A stretch of DNA of 11,975 bases from UBA8437 sp003445035 (GTDB taxonomy: Bacteria > Planctomycetota > Planctomycetia > Planctomycetales > Planctomycetaceae), in contig CALCHI010000223.1 of assembly GCA_937901285.1 (NCBI GenBank), forward strand, positions 1-11,975. The letters run 5' to 3'. Both the position numbers and the translations under genes were made by a program. Numbering within the stretch: position 1 is the stretch's first letter; each line of letters begins with the position of its first letter. The notes beneath the pieces are model-generated. The model was not told where the DNA came from. It did no database searches and worked only from the letters and a program-made list of their open reading frames with translations. Positions 6,540-11,975 of this stretch are shown here, piece after piece.

Positions 6540-6935
6540 TTAGCTCGTCGCCCTGAGTTGATCAAGAGTCGCCTGGTAGGCTTCGAGATGCGACGTCACG
6601 TCGGCTTCTCCGTAACCCTGTGACACCCAGAACCGGCGCTGCCCCTCGAGAATCGCCGAAGCCTCGTCCGGCGTCTGCTCGGCCAACCAGTTTGCATGCG
6701 AAGGATCAACCGACAGTGCCGGCAGCGTGGATCCGGTCGACGCAACTTCCCCGACCGCTTCGGTCCCGGCCACCGGCGCACCGGCTTCGACCTGGGCCTG
6801 GGCCTCGGGAGAAAATTCCACCCGGTCGACGGCGTCGGCTGGCGCCACGTCGCTGGAGGGCGTCACGGTCTCGGGAGGCTGAATCGGCTGAAGGGGCTGA
6901 TTGCCACCAATCGGAGCGGGGCCGGTCACTTCCAT
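6540..6935 (-). CDS. Proline-rich 131-residue protein with a FlgM-like motif
   Basis: Function not established. It starts MEVTGPAPIGGNQPLQPIQP (ATG at 6935, AGGA nine bases upstream) and has a disordered Pro/Ala-rich first half. The motif DRVEFSPEAQAQ (37-48) resembles the Asp-x-(Val/Leu)-(Glu/Asp)-(Ile/Phe)-Ser-x-Glu-Ala segment near the N-terminus of FlgM-type anti-sigma-28 proteins. The second half (about 80-129) is predicted helical: NWLAEQTPDEASAILEGQ, then RRFWVSQGYGEADVTSHLEAYQ. The usual FlgM C-terminal sequence is not visible, so an anti-sigma role is only a guess. It precedes fur by 34 bp on the same strand, behind a promoter with an overlapping dyad. The frame is open 12 codons further upstream (to 6971), but without a ribosome site. 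Confidence 0.72.
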   Translation of the reverse strand: MEVTGPAPIGGNQPLQPIQPPETVTPSSDVAPADAVDRVEFSPEAQAQVEAGAPVAGTEAVGEVASTGSTLPALSVDPSHANWLAEQTPDEASAILEGQRRFWVSQGYGEADVTSHLEAYQATLDQLRATS

Positions 6936-6989
6936 GTCGGCATTTCCTAGCAGATGGAGTCCACCGGTCATTCACCACGACCAGCGTCC

Positions 6990-7011
6990 TCGAGATCATA
7001 CCGGATCTCGA
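6990..7011. promoter_or_regulatory. Dyad overlapping the -10 of the 131-residue gene/fur promoter
   Basis: TCGAGATC (6990-6997) and GATCTCGA (7004-7011) form a perfect 8-bp inverted repeat with a 6-base centre. It covers the predicted -10 (7000-6995), where a bound repressor would block RNA polymerase. It also lies 40 bp past the threonine aldolase stop, so it could act as a processing hairpin, but no T-run follows. It is GC-balanced and unlike the AT-rich Fur box. Confidence 0.5.
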
Positions 7012-7024
7012 ATCGTGTCTTCAA
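6995..7024 (-). promoter_or_regulatory. Predicted sigma-70-type promoter for the 131-residue gene and fur
   Basis: On the minus strand TTGAAG (7024-7019, 4 of 6) is followed after 18 bases by TATGAT (7000-6995, 5 of 6). The start should fall near 6988, about 53 bases before the ATG at 6935. This is the best sigma-70-like element in the window. Confidence 0.5.
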
Positions 7025-7050
7025 TACCTTGTTGGCCGGCCACGCCCAGT

Positions 7051-8139
7051 TCAACCGCGGCTGTAGGGTCCCGTGGCCGACCCGACCAGGTCTCCAACAC
7101 CGGATTCCACGCATCGTCCGATGATCGCCGCCGCTTCCAGTACCTGGTCACGGTCGACGTCGAGGTGCGTGCAGGCGCGGAGGCGGTGTGACCCGCTGGC
7201 TCCCACCTTGACCCCCTCATCGAACGCCTTGGCCGCCAGTTGTGTCGCATCGCCGATTTCCGGATCGACTTCGAAGAAGACCAGGTTCGATTCGACGTCG
7301 TCCGGATTGATCCGAACCCCATCGACCTCGGCCAACGCCTCGGCGAAGGCCCGAGCGTTGGCGTGGTCATCAGCCATCCGATCGACATTGTGGTCGAGCG
7401 CGTAAACGGCGGCCGCGGCAACGATTCCCGATTGCCTCAAGGCTCCGCCGAACAGTTTCCGCGACCGACGCGCTTGCTCGATGTCTTCGGCCGACCCCAC
7501 CAGGATCGACCCCATCGGGCAACCCAGCCCCTTGGAGAAACAGATCGACACGGTGTCGTAGTGACGGGTGGCTTCGGCCGCCGAATAGCCGCCGGCCACG
7601 CACGCATTGAACAGCCGGGCGCCGTCGACGTGGGTCTTCAGCCCGTTGTCATGGGCCCACTGGCCGACCCGGTCGAGTTGTTCCAGCGGCCACGGGCGAC
7701 CGCCGCCGGCGTTGGTCGTGTTTTCGACACACACCAGCCGGGTCCGGCACAGGTGCTGGTTGTCGGCACGCAGCTTGCCCTCGAGATCGTCGACGTCGAT
7801 CATGCCGTTGTGCCCCGGCAGCAGGCGGCAGCTGACTCCCGAGAGCACCGCAGGGCCACCGGCCTCGAAGTTCGCGATGTGTCCGGTATCGGCAATCAAC
7901 AACTCGTCGCCCGGCTGGCAGTGCGCACGGACGCCCATCTGGTTGGACTGGGTTCCCGAGCAGGCGAAAACGGCCGCTTCCTTCTCCAGTCGCTCGGCAA
8001 CCATCGCCTCCAGCCGGTTCACCGTCGGGTCGTCACCCGACATGTCGTCCCCGCACTCGGCCTCGGCGATCGCCTGTCGCATCGCCGCGGTCGGCCGGGT
8101 CACCGTATCGCTGTACATGTTGATAAACGGGTCGCTCAT
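7051..8139 (-). CDS. ltaE: Low-specificity L-threonine aldolase (PLP-dependent)
   Basis: Fold-type I PLP enzyme of the beta-eliminating lyase family that splits threonine or allo-threonine into glycine and acetaldehyde; cytosolic. 362 residues, close to the usual 335-360. The N-terminus MYSDTVTRPTAAMRQAI and GDDMSGDDPTVNRLE (30-44) are typical. PLP-site residues visible: Ser61-Gly62-Thr63 for phosphate binding, His87 stacking on the ring, Asp172 and Arg175 in HVDGARLFNA, and the Schiff-base Lys203 in SICFSKGLGCPMGS. The ATG at 8139 has GAGG seven bases upstream. The frame is open a further 17 codons to 8190, without family sequence. It is divergent from hisD across 169 bp and leads the minus-strand run toward fur, but 115 bp and a separate promoter lie between, so it is probably transcribed alone. 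Confidence 0.9.
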   Translation of the reverse strand: MSDPFINMYSDTVTRPTAAMRQAIAEAECGDDMSGDDPTVNRLEAMVAERLEKEAAVFACSGTQSNQMGVRAHCQPGDELLIADTGHIANFEAGGPAVLSGVSCRLLPGHNGMIDVDDLEGKLRADNQHLCRTRLVCVENTTNAGGGRPWPLEQLDRVGQWAHDNGLKTHVDGARLFNACVAGGYSAAEATRHYDTVSICFSKGLGCPMGSILVGSAEDIEQARRSRKLFGGALRQSGIVAAAAVYALDHNVDRMADDHANARAFAEALAEVDGVRINPDDVESNLVFFEVDPEIGDATQLAAKAFDEGVKVGASGSHRLRACTHLDVDRDQVLEAAAIIGRCVESGVGDLVGSATGPYSRG

Positions 8140-8164
8140 CGCCGGTCCTCGATTCGGTGGTACC

Positions 8165-8185
8165 TGTTCCGCTGCAGTTGGAACA
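8165..8185. promoter_or_regulatory. TGTTCC-N9-GGAACA dyad at the ltaE start region
   Basis: A perfect 6-bp inverted repeat with a 9-base centre. It overlaps the predicted ltaE transcription start (about 8182), so in RNA it would be a hairpin at the 5' end, and in DNA it could be an operator. Confidence 0.35.
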
Positions 8186-8188
8186 CTC

Positions 8189-8218
8189 ACTCTAGCTCGG
8201 CCCCGGTGCCTTCTTCAA
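8189..8218 (-). promoter_or_regulatory. Candidate promoter for the threonine aldolase gene
   Basis: On the minus strand TTGAAG (8218-8213) is followed after 18 bases by TAGAGT (8194-8189, 4 of 6). The -35 hexamer and the spacing are the same as in the promoter predicted for the fur operon. Predicted start near 8182, leader about 43 bases. Confidence 0.38.
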
Positions 8219-8241
8219 CGGTGTCCGGACAGCCTCGCGTG

Positions 8242-8270
8242 TGGCCAGCCCATCGGGGAGCCACTAGGAT
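8242..8270 (+). promoter_or_regulatory. Weak candidate promoter for hisD
   Basis: TGGCCA (8242-8247, 4 of 6) and TAGGAT (8265-8270, 4 of 6) are 17 bases apart and 38 bp before the hisD ATG. This is a weak match; it is listed because the position is right. Confidence 0.22.
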
Positions 8271-8308
8271 TACCTGCGGCAAGTGAATCCCCGGCCAGGC
8301 CCCGTCCG

Positions 8309-9706
8309 ATGCCGCTCGACATCACCACGATCGACACGCGGAGCGGCGAGGCCACCGCCCTGATCGACAGCCTGCGAGAACGACTCAGTCCGCGCGGCGA
8401 CATCGTCTCGGAGGCCGGCCGCGAGCGAACCGTCGAAATCTTTGGCGAACCACTCTCACCGGCACAGGTCGTCGACCGCATCTGCGGCGACGTCGCTTCC
8501 GGAGGCCTGGAATCGGTCCTAGACTACACCCGCAGGCTCGACGGTGTCGACCTGACCGGTGACACGCTGCGAGTCTCCCGGGAAGAATTCCAGGCCGCCC
8601 ACCAGGCAGCCGCCCCCGACTACCTGGCCACCATCCGACGAATTCGCGACAACATCGTCGAGTTCCAGTCGCGGGTCCTGCCCGAGGACGTGACGGTTCT
8701 GCGACAGCGGGACGGCGGGGCAGGGCAGGGGACGGTCGAACTGACTCAACGGTATCGTCCGCTGCGACGGGTCGGCGTGTGTGTCCCCGGCGGCGCGGCC
8801 GCCTACCCCTCGACCTTACTGATGACGGCGGTGCCGGCCCGCACTGCCGGGGTCGAGCAGATCGCCGTCGTCGTGCCTCCAACCGAATTCGGCGGATTCA
8901 ACACCGATCTGCTGGCGGCCTGTCACGAGTTGGGAATCGACGAAGTGTACCGTGTGGGCGGGGCCCAGGCGGTCGCCGCGCTGGCCTACGGGGTCGACGG
9001 CATCGAGGCCGTCGACAAGATCGTCGGTCCGGGCAACCTGTTCGTCGCCCTGGCCAAGCAACGCGTTTTCGGCGAGGTGGACATCGATTCGATCGCCGGC
9101 CCCAGCGAGGTGGTGGTGCTGGCCGACGAGACGGCCGACCCGACCTTCCTGGCCAGCGACCTGATTTCCCAGGCCGAGCACAGCCCCGGAGCCAGCGTGC
9201 TGCTGACCTGGCACGAGCCGTTGATCGAAGCCGTCGCCTCGGCCCTGGCCGAACAACTGGAGCGGCTGCCGCGGGGCGACCTGGCCACGCAGAGCCTGAA
9301 CCAGTTCGGCGCGCTGGTGCGGGTGGCCGACCGGGACGAGGCGATCGCGTTGTCCGAGCGGATGGCACCCGAGCACCTGCACATCTCGACCGCCGACCCC
9401 TCCAGCATTCTCGACCACGTCCAGAATGCCGGGGCGATCTTCCTGGGACACCACACCCCGGTCGCCCTGGGAGATTACGTGGCCGGCCCCTCACACGTGT
9501 TGCCCACCGGCGGCACCGCCCGTTTCGCCAACGGTCTCTCGGCCAACGACTTCCTCAAGCGGTCCAGCGTCATCCGTTACGACCGCGAGTCCCTGGCGGC
9601 CGACGCGGCCGATGTCTGCCGGATGGCCGAGACCGAGGGTCTGACGGCGCATGCGGCCAGCATCACGATCCGCCTGGCCGATCCGCCGTCCGGCGAATCA
9701 CCCTGA
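8309..9706 (+). CDS. hisD: Histidinol dehydrogenase HisD
   Basis: Zinc enzyme that oxidises histidinol to histidine with two NAD+, the last step of histidine synthesis; cytosolic dimer. 465 residues, some 30 longer than E. coli HisD, with the extra length spread over the N-terminus and a short Gly/Gln-rich loop (135-142). Family segments: VCVPGGAAAYPSTLLM (157-172), VGPGNLFVALAK (239-250), SIAGPSEVVVLAD (261-273). Zinc ligands fit Gln288 and His291 (SQAEHSPGA), Asp389 (LGDYVAGPSHVLPTGG) and His448 (EGLTAHAAS). The catalytic pair is Glu355-His356 in APEHLHIS. The ATG at 8309 fits the protein start, although no good ribosome site is visible; the frame is open much further upstream, but that is ltaE antisense. 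No other his gene is in the window, so the pathway genes are dispersed. Its last 9 bp overlap the end of the facing enolase-superfamily gene. Confidence 0.95.
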   Translation: MPLDITTIDTRSGEATALIDSLRERLSPRGDIVSEAGRERTVEIFGEPLSPAQVVDRICGDVASGGLESVLDYTRRLDGVDLTGDTLRVSREEFQAAHQAAAPDYLATIRRIRDNIVEFQSRVLPEDVTVLRQRDGGAGQGTVELTQRYRPLRRVGVCVPGGAAAYPSTLLMTAVPARTAGVEQIAVVVPPTEFGGFNTDLLAACHELGIDEVYRVGGAQAVAALAYGVDGIEAVDKIVGPGNLFVALAKQRVFGEVDIDSIAGPSEVVVLADETADPTFLASDLISQAEHSPGASVLLTWHEPLIEAVASALAEQLERLPRGDLATQSLNQFGALVRVADRDEAIALSERMAPEHLHISTADPSSILDHVQNAGAIFLGHHTPVALGDYVAGPSHVLPTGGTARFANGLSANDFLKRSSVIRYDRESLAADAADVCRMAETEGLTAHAASITIRLADPPSGESP

Positions 9707-10822
9707 AGCCGGCGCCATCCTCTCGACTGCCTCCCAGTCAACCTCGACACCCAGTCCGGGCCCCGTGGGGGTTTCGATCACCGGCCCGTTGACGACGATC
9801 GGGTTGGTCGCCACCCGGGCCTCGTGGTAATCCGGTCCGAGGATATCTCCCGGATAGGTCTCGACCTGCATGTTCGGACAAGCGACCACCAGGTGGCACA
9901 TCGCCGCGGCGGCGACGTCGAGCTCGAGGTTCGACCCGATGCTGCAGGCCACGTCGTGCTCGGCCGCCAGTTCGGCGATTTCCCACGCCTTGCGGATCCC
10001 CCCGTTCTTGCCGGGATAGAGGCTGATCACGTCGCACGCCTCGTGGCGGATGCACTCGAGAGCATCGGGCAGGTCGAAGACGATGTCGTCGGCCATGACC
10101 GGGCAGGAGATCGCTCGCCGCACCTCGGCCAACGCGTGGAAGTCGCCATTGGTGGTCGGTTGTTCGAACAGTCCCACGTTATCGTCGGCCATCCGCTCCA
10201 TCGCGGTGATCGAGGTGGCGGCGTCCCAGCCGGCGTTGGCATCGATCACCAGGTCACGGTCGGGACCGATCACCTCTCGGACGGCCGCCACCCGTGCCAC
10301 GTCCTCTTCGAGATCGGTCCCCACCTTGACCTTGATCGTCGTGAAACCCTCCTCGACCAGTTCGCCGGCCCGTTGCCGGGCCCGCTCGAGAGGATAAGCC
10401 CCCATCGAGAAACGGCAGGTGATCGGCAAGGGGCGTACGGCTCCGCCCAGCAATTCGTAGACCGGCTTCCCGGCCTCCTTGCCCTGGATGTCCCAGCACG
10501 CCATCTCGATCGCGCTCTTGGCGAACCAGTTGTCGGCGGCGGCCCGGTCCATCAGGTGATCGACCTGGGGAATGTCGAACGGGTCACACCCGACCAGCAG
10601 CGGCGCAAAGACGTGATCGATGACCGCCTGCGCTCCCCACGCGGTCTCGCCACTCCAACGCGGCATCACCGTCGCTTCGCCGGCCCCTTCGATGCCCGCG
10701 TCGGTTTGGATCCGGACCAGCACGTATCGCGAGACGGTGTGCTGGCCGAGGGCCGAGATCATGCGACGGGCCGGCTTCAGCGGAATCTCGACCTGGTGAC
10801 TGGTGATGCTGGTGATCTTCAT
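9698..10822 (-). CDS. Enolase-superfamily enzyme, muconate lactonizing (MLE) subgroup
   Basis: Metal-dependent enzyme that abstracts a proton next to a carboxylate. 374 residues, normal length. The MLE-type catalytic set is complete: Lys164 and Lys166 in TIKVKVG, metal ligands Asp194 (VIDANAGWD), Glu220 (LFEQP) and Asp245 (MADDIVF), and the opposite-face base Lys272 (YPGKNGGI). The residue after the third ligand is Asp, where ADE is usual. The N-terminal capping domain includes ISALGQHTVSRYVLVRIQT (22-40), which shapes the substrate pocket. The ATG at 10822 has GAGGAA four bases upstream. Possible activities include cycloisomerase, dipeptide epimerase, o-succinylbenzoate synthase or sugar-acid dehydratase; the neighbours give no clue, as no menaquinone or aromatic pathway genes are near. 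The superfamily is sure and the substrate unknown. Confidence 0.9.
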   Translation of the reverse strand: MKITSITSHQVEIPLKPARRMISALGQHTVSRYVLVRIQTDAGIEGAGEATVMPRWSGETAWGAQAVIDHVFAPLLVGCDPFDIPQVDHLMDRAAADNWFAKSAIEMACWDIQGKEAGKPVYELLGGAVRPLPITCRFSMGAYPLERARQRAGELVEEGFTTIKVKVGTDLEEDVARVAAVREVIGPDRDLVIDANAGWDAATSITAMERMADDNVGLFEQPTTNGDFHALAEVRRAISCPVMADDIVFDLPDALECIRHEACDVISLYPGKNGGIRKAWEIAELAAEHDVACSIGSNLELDVAAAAMCHLVVACPNMQVETYPGDILGPDYHEARVATNPIVVNGPVIETPTGPGLGVEVDWEAVERMAPASG

Positions 10823-10912
10823 CGACTTCCTCGTTCCCCCGGGAATCCCCTATCATCGGCAGCGATCAGCATACCGACCGCTCCAGTTCTTTCCATTGTC
10901 ACGGGGCCGATC

Positions 10913-11461
10913 GTGAAGACGATCTTCCTTCCGCTGTCGATCATCAGCACGCTGCTGCTGGCCGCGGCGCTGGTGCTGGGGCTGGGGATCGAGAACGCTG
11001 CCGAGAGGTCTCTGAGCCACCAGGTCGACTACCACATGTGGGCCTCGCTGGGCGGGATGCTGTTCACCACCCTCGTTCACGGGCTGGTGATGACCTACTT
11101 CATCGGCACCGGACGGTGGTTCGAGGAGACCGCCCGGGTCTACCCGCTTTCCGGAGACGGATACGCGGCCAGCCGGAAACTGAAGTACCGGACGATCCCG
11201 GTCATCGTCGGAGGATTCCTGCTGTTGCTGGCCGCCGGGACACTGGGGGCCGCGGCCGACCCCGCCTCGCCGGTCGGTTTCACCGGCTGGCTGGGCCTGT
11301 CGCCGGCCACGCTTCACCTGCTGGCCGCACTGGCAGCGGTCGGGCTGAACACCTGGACTCACGTGATCGAGTACACCGCGCTGGACGAGAACGCGACGCT
11401 GATCGGCCAGGTCATGGACGAGGTCAAACAGATTCGCACCGAACGAGGCCTGGACGCCTAG
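10913..11461 (+). CDS. Four-helix integral membrane protein of unknown function
   Basis: 182 residues starting at a GTG (10913). The frame is open far upstream, but that part is antisense to the enolase-superfamily gene. Four hydrophobic helices at about 4-26, 42-64, 93-115 and 132-152 leave both ends on the same side, probably the cytoplasm. Conserved-looking features: DYHMWASLGGM and TLVHGLVMTYFIGTGRWFEE around helix 2, PLSGDGYAASRKLKYRT between helices 2 and 3, NTWTHVIEYTAL in helix 4, and a charged tail. Histidines 41, 56, 135 and 150 lie in or beside helices, so haem or metal binding is conceivable but unproven. The ribosome site is weak (GGGG). TATCAT at 10851-10856 may be its -10, with no clear -35. 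It is divergent from the enolase-superfamily gene over 90 bp and shares a CTAG with the next gene's stop. Confidence 0.75.
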   Translation: MKTIFLPLSIISTLLLAAALVLGLGIENAAERSLSHQVDYHMWASLGGMLFTTLVHGLVMTYFIGTGRWFEETARVYPLSGDGYAASRKLKYRTIPVIVGGFLLLLAAGTLGAAADPASPVGFTGWLGLSPATLHLLAALAAVGLNTWTHVIEYTALDENATLIGQVMDEVKQIRTERGLDA

Positions 11462-11975
11462 CGTCTCGCTCGAAACGGCTGGGCACCAATGAAGGCCGGG
11501 TCCTTCGGGTTACCCGGCCCCCGGCGTGGCAGCGTGCCGTCACGGGGTTCGAGAAAGTCCGACGCGGCGGGATCCGTCGACGAGAACTCGACCTTGACCC
11601 CGCGTTGCTGTTTCAGGCCCGGCAGCATCAACTCGCGTTCGCCTTTCTTGAGATCCGCCGGGGCAGTACGTGTCGACCAGTTCTCGGTGATCGAACCGGC
11701 CGTGCTGACCATCTGGCTGAATTGCAATTCCACGTACCCGTTCTCGACCAGGCACTCCGGTCCTTCGATCTCGTGGAACAGGTTCCGGCGAATCGTGACG
11801 TTGTCCGAATTGTCGGTCGGCATGTGCTCGAAGACCAGCCCCCGCTGGACCTTCGAGAACGTGTTGTTGTGGATCTTCAGGTGACGCCACGTCCGGTTCT
11901 CACCGGAAAACTCCAGGGCCGCCCCAGCCGACTGGACGACCGTCCGACTGACCGCCACGTAAGTGGCGGTGTCGG
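11458..11975 (-). CDS. Right-handed beta-helix protein, C-terminal part (5' end cut by window edge)
   Basis: The frame is open to the right edge, so the last 171 or so residues are seen. Segments such as RTWRHLKIHNNTF and DNVTIRRNLFHEIEG, with the repeated pattern of an alternating strand followed by N-N-x-F/N-L-F, are typical rungs of a right-handed parallel beta-helix. The tail DPAASDFLEPRDGTLPRRG and NPKDPAFIGAQPF resembles the end of pectate-lyase-like and surface beta-helix proteins, in which the last rung is followed by a short closing peptide. Such proteins bind or cleave polysaccharides. In Planctomycetota they also occur fused to protein kinases or other domains, which cannot be checked here. 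A GTG at 11958 is not a likely start, since the frame continues as DTATY upstream. Confidence 0.75.
   Translation of the reverse strand, partial: DTATYVAVSRTVVQSAGAALEFSGENRTWRHLKIHNNTFSKVQRGLVFEHMPTDNSDNVTIRRNLFHEIEGPECLVENGYVELQFSQMVSTAGSITENWSTRTAPADLKKGERELMLPGLKQQRGVKVEFSSTDPAASDFLEPRDGTLPRRGPGNPKDPAFIGAQPFRARR

Noticed and set aside
5885..6556. Plus-strand frames reading through the CCACG repeat (RHATP pentapeptides)
   Set aside because: Low-complexity translation of a microsatellite joined to fur antisense, with no ribosome site or family match.
4379..8271. 11-base match CCACTAGGATT at 4379-4389 and 8261-8271 as a shared promoter element
   Set aside because: Repeats of this length are expected by chance in a 12-kb window, and the two copies sit at very different distances from their genes.
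7607..8308. Extended N-terminus of hisD (open to 7607)
   Set aside because: The added part is the antisense of ltaE. HisD sequence begins at the ATG at 8309.
8898..9494. 198-residue minus-strand frame inside hisD
   Set aside because: Arg/Pro-rich antisense shadow of a complete hisD.
9824..10912. Extended N-terminus of the four-helix membrane protein (open to 9824)
   Set aside because: This part is antisense to the enolase-superfamily gene, which has a full catalytic set. The hydrophobic protein starts at the GTG at 10913.

Overview
This window looks like an ordinary, gene-dense stretch of chromosome from a high-GC bacterium, most likely a member of the Planctomycetota. That placement is inference from protein character: a Fur protein with an EHDYGYPQHDHLIC-type metal site, a prepilin peptidase lacking the methylase domain but carrying a long insert, a small protein with a DRVEFSPEAQ motif, and a beta-helix C-terminus. 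There is no rRNA, tRNA, CRISPR array, transposase, integrase or phage gene. Eleven coding sequences tile the window almost without gaps. The two at the edges, glnD and the beta-helix gene, are cut by the window ends.

Region 1 (1-4458, minus strand) is a nitrogen-control operon read right to left: amt (ammonium channel), glnB/glnK (PII signal protein), glnD (PII uridylyltransferase and uridylyl-removing enzyme). A textbook sigma-54 -24/-12 element (GG-N10-GC) lies about 180 bp upstream of amt. glnD starts at a GTG inside the end of glnB, behind its own Shine-Dalgarno. The channel, the protein that gates it and the enzyme that modifies that protein are therefore likely made together under nitrogen limitation.

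Region 2 (4544-5787) holds an A24-family prepilin peptidase (plus) facing an 86-residue orphan protein (minus). The two genes share a CTAG at their stop codons.

Region 3 (5788-8139, minus strand) contains, in transcription order, a low-specificity L-threonine aldolase, a 131-residue proline-rich protein with a FlgM-like motif, and a Fur-family repressor. The last two probably form an operon driven by a good sigma-70-type promoter whose -10 is covered by an 8-bp dyad. Between fur and the orphan gene lies a microsatellite, seven copies of CCACG followed by a G8 run, just upstream of a TTGACA -35 for the orphan gene.

Region 4 (8309-11975) has hisD (histidinol dehydrogenase, plus) converging with a muconate-lactonizing-type enolase-superfamily enzyme (minus). 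Divergent from the latter is a four-helix membrane protein of unknown function (plus). It converges, again through a shared CTAG, on the C-terminal part of a beta-helix protein that runs off the right edge.

I found no convincing new defence, mobile or biosynthetic system. The best leads are regulatory: the sigma-54 site at amt, the dyad over the fur-operon promoter, the variable-repeat candidate upstream of the orphan gene, and dyads located at several predicted transcription starts.
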